Shown here: positions 1 through 10,878 of the stretch, piece after piece
Numbering within the stretch: the first letter of the stretch is position 1
Layout of the letters: the number at the start of each line of letters is the position of its first letter
Assembly (NCBI GenBank): GCA_963662175.1
Contig: OY759223.1
Location: 21,801,460-21,865,459 of the forward strand
Source: Aradus depressus
Lineage: Eukaryota > Arthropoda > Insecta > Hemiptera > Aradidae
DNA: 64,000 nt
Reading direction: 5' to 3'
Position numbers and translations under genes: made by a program
Notes under the pieces: generated by a model
Database searches by the model: none
What the model was told of the DNA's origin: nothing
The model's input: the letters and a program-made list of their open reading frames with translations, nothing else

Positions 1-534
1 CTATTTGTCTTCTTTACGCAGCATGAATTAATCAATAAGTGTTTGCTCTCCCAGTTCCTATGAGAAATCTCGCCCCACAACATCTTACTATCAAATATGT
101 AATGAATGTATCAACTCGAAATTTAGTATTATGACTCAGAAGTCTCTGAGTAAGATACCTATTGAATCTCAAAAAAATCGATCCATTGATTCCAGAGGGA
201 GAGCAAAAACTTAATTCACGCTGCGGAAGGAAAACGAGTAGATATACAATATAATAATATTTATCAGTTAAACTTCATTTTGTTTCTAGGATAAATTGTG
301 TTTGTGGTGTTTCCCGTTCCTTGTTGTGGTCGCTGTCCAATTTACTTTTCAAAGAACCACGGACCATAGTGAATTTAATTGTGAAAGGGGAGATCATTTA
401 CCAAATACCTGACCATTCCTTGTCGACAGAAGCCCTGTTTTGACAAACCTTGGTACATTGCGTCTTGACCACGCCCTAACCGCCTAAACGCTGTGGTTAC
501 CCTTCTGAAAGCCAGCAGTTGATCATATTGTCAG
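1..534. other. Intronic or intergenic sequence with a Penelope-end fragment
   Basis: No gene is seen. Positions 62-95 read, on the minus strand, like the outer 30 bases of the Penelope-like element at 15117 (GATAGTAAGATGTTGTGGG), so a scrap of that terminus is present. From about 96 to 235 the text matches the abundant module repeat (ATGTATCAACTCGAAATTTAG, then a track like GAGGGAGAGCAAAAACTTAA). The rest is unassigned. Confidence 0.4.
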
Positions 535-1100
535 GGCGATGGTAGCTCAGTGGTATGTGTGCTTGTTTACTGAGCTCAAAATCGCGGGTTCGAAACCCGG
601 CCGAGGCCGTACATTTATTTTATTTGGGAGTTTAAAAAAACCTAAGCATGGCGTCTTTCGGACGTTAAGAGTCCCGAATCTTAACGATGTCAGGTACTAG
701 TTATAGAAAAATTTAGGGTAGGCAAAATTTGGGTCTCCCATAGTAGAGTCGGGCTCATGTCCACCAGAGTGTCCAAAAAGCGCTCTGGTAATAATAATAA
801 TAATAAATTTATTTCCGTTAAGCCAATTCATGGTAATAGGATACGTCAAAAGAATTTATGCATTAAGATAGCTTATAAATTAGATATATAACTACTTGAG
901 TTTAACACACATACTAAAAAGTAAAATGAAATTAATAAAAACTGAACAAATAAATACTTAAAAATATATGAGTACAGAAACAAAATTAATACATGATACG
1001 TTTATAAGTAGACACATTTTTCAATTTAATAAAAATTAAGATAACTCGGTAGTAGGCGATATACCTTGTAGTTAAAGCCCGGCATGAGTTATATTAACTA
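535..1100 (+). mobile_element. SINE-A copy, split by a later insertion
   Basis: This is a tRNA-derived SINE. The pol III A box GGTAGCTCAGTGGTA is at 541-555 and the B box GGGTTCGAAACCCGG at 586-600, followed by the family body (GGTACTAGTTATAG, TTTAGGGTAGGCAAAATTT, AGAGTCGGGCTCATGTCCAC). The copy breaks at about 788 after GCTCTGGTA and resumes at about 1047 with CGGTAGTAGGCGATAT through AAAGCCCGGCATGAGTT. The 258 bases between are a separate insertion. A bona fide tRNA gene is excluded by the mispaired acceptor stem and the long conserved tail. Confidence 0.85.
789..1046 (-). mobile_element. Insertion with AAT-repeat end inside SINE-A
   Basis: The segment starts with an (AAT)n run at 789-806, continues as AT-rich sequence without coding potential and ends where the SINE resumes. 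The words around it (CTCTGGTA left, ACTCGGTA right) may be a decayed target duplication. An AAT-repeat end next to TTTATTTCC is the look of a minus-strand non-LTR 3' tail, and a similar end is at 62155-62235. The class is inferred; only the nesting is seen directly. Confidence 0.5.
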
Positions 1101-1120
1101 AGTTATATTATCTATTATAT

Positions 1121-1755
1121 ATTATAGACACTGTCCGATATCTAGGACTTCATTTAGACAGACGTTTAACTTGGACAACTCATATCAGACTGAAACGCAC
1201 AGACCTCAAAAGACGATTTGGACGACTGAAATCAATCATCGGACGACGATCGACATTATCGCTTGAAAACAAACTTCACATTTACAACACTATACTAAAA
1301 CCCATCTGGACTTACGGCATCGAGATATGGGGATCAGCCAAAAAATCAAACATACAACGCCTTCAGTCATTACAATCCATCATACTACGCCACATTGCCA
1401 ATGCCCCATTTTACGTTTTCAACCTCACATTACATAATGACCTCAACATCCCATTTGTACCTTCTGTTATCAAGACACGATATCAAAATTTTCACGACAA
1501 ACTCCATCATCACGCCAATCCACTTATTCTCCAATTATCCACGAACACTCTCCCCACAAATCCGCCAAGACGTCTAAAGCCGGCATGGCAGAGGGACCTG
1601 CTCCAGGACTAGCCTGGACTCCTCTTTGGTCACGTACCTCAGCAGTACAGCGACACACTTGCCACAGCCCATCATCACAATCACTAGTGACATAATATGT
1701 TGTATCACTACAACCTATATGTTGTAGTTGTAAATAAATAAATAAATAAATATTT
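1121..1755 (+). mobile_element. Jockey-like non-LTR retrotransposon, 5' truncated
   Basis: Holds the 3' end of a jockey-clade-like element: the reverse-transcriptase C-terminal region, then a short 3' UTR and a tail of AAAT repeats at about 1729-1755. It is the best-preserved of several related fragments (5335-5815, 10400-10690, 42350-43110, 52640-53120). No target-site duplication could be assigned because the 5' truncation point is unclear. Confidence 0.8.
1127..1612 (+). pseudogene. Reverse-transcriptase C-terminus (jockey-like)
   Basis: Open for about 161 codons to a TAG at 1610-1612. The product includes RYLGLHLDRRLTW, ILKPIWTYGIEIWG, IQRLQSLQSIILRHIANAP and ends PRRLKPAWQRDLLQD, which are typical of the thumb and tail after the catalytic palm of jockey/CR1-type reverse transcriptases. 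The catalytic domain and the first ORF are missing, so this is a dead fragment. An internal ATG at 1395 in another frame is a shadow. The intact frame to the stop suggests a fairly young insertion. Confidence 0.8.
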
Positions 1756-2273
1756 TACCAATAAAATTCCCTCTCCAGTGGATAGTTTTATTCTTCTAAA
1801 AAAAATAATATCTTATATCCTTTTATTTGGGAGTGACATTTTTTTATGACTTTTTTTTTAGGGATATTTATTTTTGTTGGATGGGGTGTGGGGGTGTCAC
1901 TTGGAAGCCAACTTAGGGATTAATGGGAAGTGCGGGTAAAATCTCTCTCAAATTTAATTTTATAAAAAAGACTCTAGCCTTTTTTAAGGCCCCAAAAACA
2001 TTTTCTCCAAAGTCTTACCATGGATCAGACTGTTGAATCCCAAAATATCTCAACTTAATGCTTGTAAACTCCGAATCATCGAATCACCGTCAATGCACGA
2101 TTCGGCTGAATTTGGCTTCCAATCTCCAGTGCATCCAATCAAAAGGGAGGGAGGGATTAAAGGAATTAATTTTCAGCCAAATTCGACGCAGGAAGGGGAA
2201 TAGTTAAGCGGGAACTTAACCCAAAAACTCTAATGGCTGTCGATATAATAAATGTATCGACACGAAATTTTGT
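1756..2273. other. No gene; module-repeat remnants
   Basis: The stretch holds AT-rich sequence and then, from about 2060, module-repeat text (GAATCACCGTCAATG, TTAATTTTCAGCCAAATTCG, AATGTATCGACACGAAATTT). The 129-bp satellite begins directly inside this module. Confidence 0.5.
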
Positions 2274-3156
2274 TATTGAGTAGGGCTCATGTCCATTAGA
2301 GCCATGACCTCGTAGTTAAAGCCCGGGCATGAGCCACACTAACTATAACTTCCCTACACTTTGTACAGCTTGGGAAGGTAATAATTCAGGACTTCCATTA
2401 TTGAGTAGGGCTCATGTCCATCAGAGCCATGACCTCGTAGTTAAAGCCCGGGCATGAGTCACACTGACTAACTATAACTTCCCTACACTTTGTACAGCTT
2501 GGGAAGGTAATAATTCAGGACTTCCATTATTGAGTAGGGCTCATGTCCATCAGAGTCATGACCTCGCAGTTAAAGCCCGGGCATGAGCCACACTGACTAA
2601 CTATAACTTCCCTACCCTTTGTACAGCTTGGGAAGGTTATAATTCAGGACTTCCATTATTGAGTAGGGCTCATGTCCATCAGAGCCATGACCTCGTAGTT
2701 AAAGTCCGGGCATGAGCCACACTGACTAACTATAACTTCCCTACACTTTGTACAACTTGGGAAGGTAATAATTCAGGACTTCCATTATTGAGTAGGGCTC
2801 ATCTCAATCAGAGCCATGACCTCGCAGTTAAAGTCCGGGCATGAGCCACACTGACTAACTATAACTTCCCTACACTTTGTACAGCTTGGGAAGGTAATAA
2901 TTCAGGACTTCCATTATTGAGTAGGGCTCATGACCATCAGAGCCATGACCTCGCAGTTAAAGCCCGGGCATGAGCCACACTGACTAACTATAACTTCCCT
3001 ACACTTTGTACAGCTTGGGAAGGTAATAATTCAGGACTTCCATTATTGAGTAGGGCTCATGACCATCAGAGCCATGACCTCGCAGTTAAAGCCCGGGCAT
3101 GAGCCACACTGACTATAACTTCCCTACACTTTGTACAGCTTGGGAAAGTAATAATT
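2274..3156. repeat. 129-bp tandem satellite derived from the SINE-A 3' end
   Basis: About 6.9 copies of a 129-bp unit. Units start at 2274, 2399, 2528, 2657, 2786, 2915 and 3044; the first is 125 bp because it lacks CTGA. Each contains TGAGTAGGGCTCATGTCCAT, then CATGACCTCGTAGTTAAAGC and CCGGGCATGAG, which are the last 70 or so bases of SINE-A with its central part deleted. A non-SINE half (TAACTTCCCTACACTTTGTA, CAGCTTGGGAAGGTAATAAT) follows. Copies differ by only a few substitutions, so amplification is recent. Confidence 0.93.
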
Positions 3157-3633
3157 TCAAGTCGATATCTTTGAAATGAACTGAAATTCTATACCTAATT
3201 ACGTCCGTCCCCTCCAAAGATATTAATTTCACTCTTTACGTTACTTGATACCTTTGTTACTTCTTACTTCATAACTTCAGAATGAAAGGACCTTTGAAGA
3301 ACATATTGACACTTAAATTACATAGTTGTAATTACAAAATGTTTAAGGAATATTTACTACTTTTGAAGCTACACTGTAGCGTGTCAAACTATTGATATTC
3401 GGCCAAACCGATATTGGCGATAGTGCTTAGCAAAACTATCGATTAATCGATAGTGCTATCAAAATTCTGAAACGTGAATTTCGAACAAGAAAAGCAATCG
3501 CCGCTGTCGGAAAAAGAGTACGGTTTCCGTACGGTTGCCTATTCTGTCAGTAACCAAGAAAAGAGGTTTCGTCCTAATCAGTATTATCAATTTCTTTAAC
3601 CTACTAGTTGATATATATTTATATTAAGAGAAA

Positions 3634-3979
3634 GAGGGCGCCGGTAGCTCAGTGGTAAGCGTGCTTGACTTCTGAGCTCAAGAACGTGGGTTCGTAGCCC
3701 GACCGAGGCCCTTAGTTTATTTTATCTGGGAGGTAAAATAAACTTAAGCACGCCGACCTTCGGATGGGACGTTAAGCGATGGTCCCGAGCCTGTACGATA
3801 TCAGGTACTCGTTAAAGACCCCTACCCTAGGTGAATAAAAATTTAGGGTAGGCAAAATTTAGGACTCCCACAGTAGAGTCGGGCCCATGTCCACCAGAGT
3901 GACGAAAGAGCGCTCTGGTAGTAGGCGATATGACCTCGTAGTTAAAGCCCGGGCATGAGTCAAAAACCTAACCTAACCT
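3634..3979 (+). mobile_element. Full-length SINE-A with 11-bp TSD
   Basis: This is the reference copy, 346 bp, flanked by the direct repeat ATTAAGAGAAA at 3623-3633 and 3980-3990. It starts GAGGGCGCC, has the A box at 3642-3656 and a B box mutated to GGGTTCGTAGCCCG. Conserved blocks CTGGGAGGTAAAATAAACTT, CCTTCGGATGGGACGTTAAG and AGAGCGCTCTGGTAGTAGGC follow. It ends in AACCTAACCTAACCTA, a TTAGG-type repeat rather than poly-A. The element was mobilised by a LINE reverse transcriptase, since the TSD is of that type; the partner LINE is not identified. Confidence 0.95.
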
Positions 3980-3990
3980 ATTAAGAGAAA

Positions 3991-4317
3991 TTCTCTCTAT
4001 TGAGAGAAACAAGTTTTTCATTAATGTATTAGAGTTGACAGTTCATGCAAAATGAAAAGTACATAACCGAAAATCTAGACTGAAATAAAGGTTATGTTAA
4101 AATTATCTATATTTTAATAACATTTAGCATCCTATGTTCTGTTTTATTTTGTGACCCTAGGATCATCTGCTTTTGGTAAAATGGAAAATTAATAAATTAG
4201 TTGCCTACCTAAGAATTTACAGTCTGGTGCATGTCATGTTTTTGTCGTCACAGGAAAAAATAGTCAAAGAAGTGTAAAGATTCAGTAAACTTATCATAAA
4301 ATATAGAGAACTAGCAG
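3991..4317. other. No gene seen
   Basis: AT-rich sequence without an ORF, splice pattern or recognised repeat, inside the candidate hAT-like interval. Confidence 0.4.
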
Positions 4318-4832
4318 TAATACCTGGCGTTGCCCGGGGAACTTTGACTTTTCTCCCAGTATCTCCTATAAGGCTATTCAGTTCCTCGACAGTACGTTCA
4401 TGATGTTATAATTTTCAATTATTCATACGGAATAAGGCTTATAGTCCTTCTACTGTAGTAACGCTAGCTTTGGAGCTAAAACTAATTTATTCAAAAATAT
4501 TTCTCATTAATCGTTGCAATGGTTTTCGAGTTACAAAGATTGCGTGAGTGGATGCTGGGATGGACCAGGGGTTTAAAAAATAGACCTTAACCTTCCGGTA
4601 GATAAAACGTATCTATTCAAAAAGATTCCTCATTAATCATTGCAGTGGTTTTTGAGTTACAAAGATTGCGTGGGTGTATGCTGGGATGGACCAGATATTG
4701 AGGTACTAATACGCCTATAACCTTCCACAGACGATGACGAACAAATTTAAAAAAATATTAATCAAATCCATTAAGCCGTTCGTGAGTTATAGCGGTACAA
4801 CGCACAGACATTTTCAGATTTATATATATGAT
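4318..4832. repeat. Interspersed repeat with CCTGGCGTTGCCCGGGG end
   Basis: The segment begins with the GC-rich word CCTGGCGTTGCCCGGGG and ends near ACAGACATTTTCAGATTTAT. Inside, a block of about 130 bp is present twice (CTCATTAATCGTTGCAATGG at about 4504 and CTCATTAATCATTGCAGTGG at about 4630, each followed by TTTTYGAGTTACAAAGATTG). It has no coding capacity. Repeats with this kind of GC-rich word are common in arthropods; the class is not determined here. Confidence 0.55.
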
Positions 4833-5334
4833 ATAAGTGAGAAATTGGAAAGTGCAAGACCGCTAATTATAAATCACAATTTTCAAATTCTATAGTACAA
4901 TTGTTATTAAATATAACTATCGATAATATTTTATTCAAATCCAAATGATTAATCGATAGTACTATCGATAGTTTAACATCACTATGCTATGGTGTTGAGG
5001 CAGTGTTAGAGTAAAGGGGAACTGTTCTTGATGACACTGTGTAAGTTATTTATGTCGATATGACCCTCATTAACCCAAACGTTATTGTTTTTCTAATTAT
5101 CAATGAATAATAATCACAATACAACAAAAGTAATTGTGATCTATTGGGCAATCTGTGAGCCAGGTAGTTTTCACCTAAATGGATACCTGAAAATGTAAGG
5201 GAAATGTATCTTGATGTCGAAGGGTATAGTGATCTGGCCACTCAAAAAATATACCGGGAGGTGTGGGGGTAAGGATGGAATATCGATATCGATATATTGT
5301 TATTTTATTTGTTATTTCAATTTACAACCAGCCC

Positions 5335-5815
5335 ATTCCTATATCCGATATCTAGGACTATATTTAAACAGTCGTTTAACTTAGACAACCCAAACCAGAC
5401 TGAAACGTGAGGACCTCAAAAAACAATTTGGACGATTGAAATTGTCCATTCGTGACGATCGACATTATCGCTTCAAATGTACAACACCATAGGAATTACG
5501 GCATCGAGATATGGGGATGCCAAAAATTTAAACATACAACTTCTTCAGACATTACAATACATTATAATACGCCACATTGCCAATGCGCCATTTTACGTTT
5601 ACAATCTCACATTGCATAATGACCTCAACATCCCATTTGTTATCAAAACGCGGTATCAGAATTTCACAACACCCCAATCCACTTAATCAACAATTATCCA
5701 CAAACACTCTGCCCACAAATCCACCATGAAGCCTCAAGCGGGCATGGCAGAGGGACCTGCTCCAGGACTAGCCTGGACTCTTCATCGGTCAGGTACCTGA
5801 GCAGTTCAGCCGTTC
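5335..5815 (+). mobile_element. Jockey-like fragment, degraded
   Basis: A homologue of 1121-1755 at lower quality. TATCTAGGACTATATTTAAA encodes the YLGLYLN segment, then RRLT-like and the LKR region. A deletion removes the segment encoding the ILKPIWTYGI stretch, after which the IANAPFYVYNLTLHNDLNIPF region continues and ends near GCATGGCAGAGGGACCTGCT. Frameshifts and the deletion make it a pseudogene. Confidence 0.75.
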
Positions 5816-6474
5816 ACATTTTTTTTAATTCCTCCTATTTTATTTCTGACAAAACATTGAACGTTTTAACGCTTTCTAAGCGTTTAAAATACTTTACTCT
5901 TTTAAAAAAGGTACATAAATAACATAGTGACCTTTTTGATGAAACATTTTAATGTAATTTTATGTTTTGTTTCTTGTAAGTGTTTAATTAAAATACTTTA
6001 CTATTTAAAGAAAGGTACATAAATAACATAATGACCTTTTTGATGAAACTTTTTAATGTGATTTTTTGTTTTGCTTCTTTCCACTTGAGAGAGAAAAAAA
6101 AATTAATTTCCTTCTTAAGTTTACTTTAAACTCCAAAAAGCTAAGTAATTGAAGGACCAAGTGAATCAAATGAAGTATTTGTTTTAGGAGCTTGTTTTAG
6201 CCAAACATTGTCTCTCCTTGTTCGCTACATATTTTCTTGGTTCAAATACAATTTCATTTTCACTTTCAATATACAAACTGTAAGGGTAGTCATGTAATCA
6301 AAAAATTATTGATCTTTCACCGGAATTTTATGTTTTTCAACCCTCTGGAGTTTGAGAAATTACGAAAAAAAAAATCGTGTATTCAATGAAAACTCTCATA
6401 GTTACGTGTAAAGATCGTGTGTGTGTGTGTTCACTGGAAAAGAATGAATGTAATTTCAGTAGCAACATTTTTAA
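5816..6474. other. Intergenic or intronic, with a local duplication
   Basis: No gene. It contains the 104-bp duplication listed separately and a short GT run at 6418-6429. Confidence 0.5.
5880..6088. repeat. 104-bp tandem duplication
   Basis: Two imperfect copies (AAAATACTTTACT at 5886 and 5990; both contain GGTACATAAATAACATA and GACCTTTTTGATGAAAC). Differences are scattered substitutions, so the duplication is not very recent. Confidence 0.8.
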
Positions 6475-6755
6475 TAGAGGGTGCCGGTAGCTCAGTGGTA
6501 TGCATGCTTGTCTTCTGAGCTCAAGATCGTGGGTTCGAAACCCGACCGAGGCCCTTAGTTTATTTTTACTGGGAGGTAAAATAAACTTAAGCACACCGTC
6601 CTTCGGATGGGACATCAAGCGATGGTCCCGAACCTGTACAATGTCAGGTACTCGTTAAAGACCCCTCTCAGGGTACGCAAAATTTAGGACTCCTGTAGAG
6701 TCGGGCTCATGTCCACCAGAGTGACGAGAGAATGCTCTGGTAGTAGGCGATATGA
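6475..6755 (+). mobile_element. SINE-A copy, 3' end lost
   Basis: A box at 6486-6500, B box GTGGGTTCGAAACCCG, then the normal body to TAGTAGGCGATATGA. Here the SINE tail is replaced by a Penelope-like terminus instead of the usual CCTCGTAGTTAAAGCCC. Confidence 0.85.
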
Positions 6756-6880
6756 TGTAGTTGTTGAAGGCCTGAACCTGACGATGGTGTAGTGCCGAAA
6801 CCGTATAATTTTTTTATACAATTTTTTTTATAGAATAGACAATATTTCAAAGAAGTTTGTTTTCCTAATTTTGAAAAAAG
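6756..6880 (+). mobile_element. Penelope-like terminus with hammerhead-like core
   Basis: CTGACGA at 6778-6784 is followed by T, then a short stem (GGTG/TGCC, loop of about 3) and GAA at 6797-6799. This is the same layout as the clearer copies at 36263-36300 and 20826-20862. Downstream TAGAATAGACAATATTTCAA also recurs at the Penelope end at 36317 and in the palindrome at 62552. Helix III is not obvious, so activity is doubtful. Confidence 0.5.
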
Positions 6881-7298
6881 AATCAAGAAGCCTATAAGAA
6901 ACTTTAAGATGAAGAGCACTACTTCAACCCTTGGAAACTTCCATAATGGAAGTATCGACGCGGCAGTTATTTGAAGTATTTCGGCTATATCTATTTTGAA
7001 AGCTGTTCCCTGAAACCTGATATGCTCATCCTTCTACAGTATGTTATTTTTCCATTTCCTCTTTCTTTGTTGTCTGAGAGAAAACAAAATGAAGGCAAAA
7101 GGAAAACCGAGAATAGTTTTTTTGTATTTTCATTAGATATCACCACGCAGTTCCTTTATATATAAGTCACCGAATATAGGATATTTGGTATTTGCTTGGA
7201 TAATTAATAAATGTCATACTTATGGGATCCAGGATACAGATATGAAATTTCGTTTTGATACATTCATACTTGGTAGTCATTAGAGTTTTTCTGTTAAG
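6881..7298. other. No gene seen
   Basis: Short chance ORFs only. Module-repeat text appears near 7190-7290 (GATATGAAATTTCG, TTAGAGTTTTTCTGTTAAGCC). Confidence 0.4.
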
Positions 7299-7306
7299 CC
7301 CACCCC

Positions 7307-8140
7307 TAGGGTTCTATCGAATCCACAAAGTATCGATACTTTTACTCATGTTTAGTATCGAATAAAACCTTCGATACTACTAAAGTATCGATACCTACTC
7401 GTATCGATTGAATCGAGTAGTTCGTTATAATTAATTTTAAAAAATCTATAAATCTATATAAATTTAAATAAAAATTGTATTGCATCGAGTACTTCGTTAT
7501 AATTAATTTTAAACCATGTCTTATGTATATATACCTATATAATAATAATAAAGAACACAATACAATTTGAAAGACATACGTAAATGAGATATTGTAGTGG
7601 GCATAAGAAACAAATAAATCAAATCGAATAAGATAAAATTATATTATTAAAAACACACTGAATGTAAGAAAAAAACCTTATAAAATAAACATACAATTTA
7701 TTTTTACTAAGGATATAAAACTACTGGAGACTGTTCGTATTTCGACAATATAAACGTATAACTTCATAAACGATAAACCATTTAATGTAAATAAGGTAAG
7801 AAATAAGGACGCATCATGCAGACTGCGTGATCCCATCACACATGAGGTTATCACCGTCGATATATATCATTTGTCCGTGGACCGGAATCTGAGTTCAGTA
7901 TTTTACTGCAACAACAAATAAAAGAAAATTGTAAGAAATATAACGGTGAACGATTTTGACGAATTGAAAAATTTATATAATTTTTTTTAATTGTTGAAAT
8001 TTGAAACGAGTACTTTGAATCGATACAAGTAATATCTATTCGATACCTACTTGGTATCGAAAGAAATTATACCTAAAGTACTTGGTATCGTGTAAAAGTA
8101 TCGATACTTTACTTGTATTTAATGTATCGATAGATCCCTA
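7307..8140. mobile_element. Non-autonomous hAT element (834 bp)
   Basis: Bounded by an exact 8-bp duplication CCCACCCC at 7299-7306 and 8141-8148. The ends are TAGGGTTCTATCGAAT and, reversed, TAGGGATCTATCGATA. Both subterminal regions carry many copies of GTATCGATAC, likely transposase-binding words. No transposase remains. TIR sequence plus 8-bp TSD places it in the hAT superfamily; autonomous partner not seen here. Confidence 0.88.
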
Positions 8141-8148
8141 CCCACCCC

Positions 8149-8526
8149 CCTATAACCCCTTCAACCCCTTCGGCCAACGAATATACAACTTACAATTAAA
8201 ATAGGGTGGTGGAGGACTTGATGAGGGAGGTTCGCCTAATAAAAAAATCTAGTCGTTGATGAATCACCAGGAATATACTTCCCCAGAACGAATTAATCAA
8301 TTAATTTTTCGCTCCTTCTTAAACACCAGTCGACTGTTTGCGTTAATATTCACTAAGAGCTCCTAATTTAAGAATAAAATATTGTATAGAGCACATCGTG
8401 TTTTTCTATATGTCCTATTTCCAAAGCACTATATATCACAAAATATCCGATTCATTTTCGATGTTCGAGTTGAGGTCAACATATTCAACAGATTCTGTAT
8501 GTCTGTGAAAATGATAGAATGAGTGT
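8149..8526. repeat. Module-repeat fragments
   Basis: Contains GAATCACCAGGAATATACTT, CCCCAGAACGAATTAATCAA and CAGTCGACTGTTTGCG-type text of the abundant module family. No gene. Confidence 0.45.
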
Positions 8527-8765
8527 TGAGGGCGCCGGTAGCTCAGTGGTACGCATCCTGACCATTCTGGGTTCAAAATTGTGAGTTCGAAACCCGACCG
8601 AGGCCCTTAATTTATTTTATCTGGGAGGTAAAATAAACTTAAGCACGCCGTCCTTCGGATGGGACGTTAAACGATGGTCCTGAGCTTGAACGATGTCAGG
8701 TACTCGTTATAGACCCCTGTCCTAGGTGAATAAAAATTTAGGGTAAGGCAAAATGTAGAACATAA
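8527..8765 (+). mobile_element. SINE-A copy, 3' truncated
   Basis: Starts GAGGGCGCCGGTAGCTCAGT; the A box is intact and the B box reads GTGAGTTCGAAACCCG. The copy stops after TTTAGGGTAAGGCAAAATG and passes into an AAT run and module-repeat sequence. Confidence 0.85.
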
Positions 8766-10260
8766 TAATAATAACTAACTAGAATTAGTGTATCATCACG
8801 AAATTTTACATGTGAATTTATTGATTTTAAGCCAAATCGAATGAGGAATGACTGGATTAGGGGGAGGCTTAACACAAAAACTCTAATAACTGTACTTATG
8901 TATCGTCACAAAATTTCATATGTGAATTCAAAATTCAATAAGAACTACATTAATTTTCAGCGAAATCTACGGAAGGGAAAGGGGGAATTAGTGGGGGGCT
9001 CAACACAAAAAACCCTAATAACTGCCGATGTAATGAACGTATCGACATGAAATTTCATATTTGAAGTCAAATCTCAATTAGGACAGGGAGGCCAAGGCGT
9101 CTGAAAATTTTGACGGATAGTCGGATCGTGATGAAATTTCACATATAGTATTCTTAAAAGCCAATTGAGATATATACTATCTGGCGTTTTATCAACGTAA
9201 ATATGATCTGAAAGAAATTTCATCTAATTCGATCCAGCCGTTTTTTTGTTTAAACAAAAAGACTGCCAAAAAAGTGTATTTTTTAAAAAGATCCTACAGG
9301 AAGATACACCAGCCACTCCTTTGGTTTCAGTACACTGCGTTTCCATCAATGGACGCTTTCTTTCCTTTCATCTTGAGATTTTGTGTTCTCTAATTTGGGC
9401 TCCGGATAGAGATAGAGGTAATCATGAGTAGACTTCTTTTCAGAGCTCTTTCTACACATGGCATACTGAGTACAATGGTAGAGGCTAAGCAAGATTGTGT
9501 ATGAACAGGAACCATTGAAGTTTTTGACCTTCCCATTCTCTGATCCTACACTTCCTCTTTGCCGATGTATTGTCTTTATTAACTTCCCAGCATATAGGGA
9601 AATTATTGTAATGAATCCGAAAATCTAAATCAAAATTTTCAACATATTTTTATGCTTCAAGGTCATTACAGTATTTTTACACGGGAAGAAGTACGTATGT
9701 ACGTACGTACGTAGTCAATTTTTTCTACATATCTCGCGAATGGAAAATTATATCGACTCCGCTTTAGTGCCAAAGCGTATCAACATAAGTATGATCTGAA
9801 AGAAATTTTATCAAATTCGGTCACGCCGTTTTTTTGTTTAAACAAAAAGACTGCCAAAAAAGTGGATTTTAGGAATTCTTGAAAAAGATTTATCCGATCT
9901 TATTTGTTCTGGTGGTAGTCGATACACATGTAGCAACCTTTTGAGCCAAATTGAAAAACAGGCTATTTCGCGTCTGAAAATTTTGGACGGGGGGGGGGGG
10001 GGGGGGGGGGCTAATCATAAAATTTGTTCCATCTCATTAACGGATGGTGAGATTGTCGTGTAATTTCACATGTAGTATTCTTAAAAGCCTATTGAAAAAC
10101 AGGGTGTGTGACGTCTCAAAATTCTTACGGGAGGAGGAGTTGGTGATGGGGTTAAGCATAAAAATAGGTCTAGCTCATCAACGGATGATCGGATTTTAAT
10201 GAAATTTAACACAGTACAGCTCAGAGACCCCTCGCATGGTATTGTCCTCATTACTACAAC
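8766..10260. repeat. Two abundant repeat families, interleaved
   Basis: At 8780-9070 there are three imperfect modules of the ATGAATGTATCGACACGAAA family in tandem. At 9090-9310 and again at 9640-9900 a second family appears, sharing GTATGATCTGAAAGAAATTT, then AAATTCGGTC-type text, TTTTTTTGTTTAAACAAAAA and GACTGCCAAAAAAGTG. A (ACGT)n run lies at 9692-9711. No coding region is supported. Confidence 0.6.
9989..10010 (+). repeat. Poly-G run, 22 bases
   Basis: Uninterrupted G22 inside repeat sequence. Confidence 0.95.
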
Positions 10261-10399
10261 TAATTGGAGGTAAATGAGATCAAGGGGGCGCGGGTGGCTC
10301 GTAGCCCTCGGATCTGCCTAGCCTCTGACTAGCAGTGGAGGCAGACTAAAAGGGATAGCAGAGCTGTAGAGAGGCGACAATGAGGGAAGAGACTTGTCA

Positions 10400-10690
10400 C
10401 TACTAGCACTTCCAGGATGCTATCTTATCATAGCAGGTCTCTCCGTCAGCACCGCCTCAGTCTTCGAGAAGGATCGCCTGGGTGGGGATCGAGCAACGGG
10501 GTTGTTATGGAAGGAAAGATTGAAGTGAAACTGTGAGAAACAGGACTTAGTAAGATCAACGACAAAAGAAACTTTGATATCATTGTTGGAGGGTAGGACT
10601 TTGAAAGGACTTGATCCGCTTGATGTTGAATGGCTTAGCACAACCCCATAGTTCTAGTCCACATGTCCAAAATAAGTCTTGTAGAGAGTT
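10400..10690 (-). mobile_element. Jockey-like fragment, minus strand
   Basis: Reading the minus strand gives GLELWGCAKPFNIKRIKSFQ near 10680-10610, then, after a frame change, VSFVVDLTKSCFSQFHFNLS and HNNPVARSPPRRSF. These are the C-terminal landmarks of jockey-like reverse transcriptases. Frameshift and loss of the catalytic part make it a pseudogene. The 10265-10400 segment to its left is probably its 3' UTR. Confidence 0.7.
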
Positions 10691-10878
10691 TATTATCCAC
10701 GGATAGTTTGGATCAACAAGTGGTAAAGTTTGGTCGAGGTTAGGGGACTTAGTTGGAGATTGGAAACTAAATAACTAAAAAAATAATAATAACACTAAAC
10801 ACATGTAATCGCTACATAAATTATAGGATATTGGTGGATACAGGATATATGATACAACATTTTATATAAAATTGAGTA

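Larger units (their letters stand above)
3377..4984. mobile_element. Possible hAT-like element with TATCGATA-rich ends
   Basis: The left end TAGCGTGTCAAACTATTGAT and the reverse complement of the right end, TAGTGATGTTAAACTATCGAT, align with a few changes. Subterminal regions on both sides are full of ATCGATAGT and its complement. This resembles hAT-type non-autonomous elements, but no matching 8-bp duplication is found. A complete SINE-A (3634-3979) and another repeat (4318-4832) lie inside. The limits are tentative. Confidence 0.4.

Noticed and set aside
541..610. tRNA gene
   Set aside because: A and B boxes are present but the sequence continues as the SINE body; the acceptor stem does not pair. 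The same holds for the other SINE heads.
2274..3156. CRISPR array
   Set aside because: Units are contiguous without unique spacers and the window is eukaryotic.
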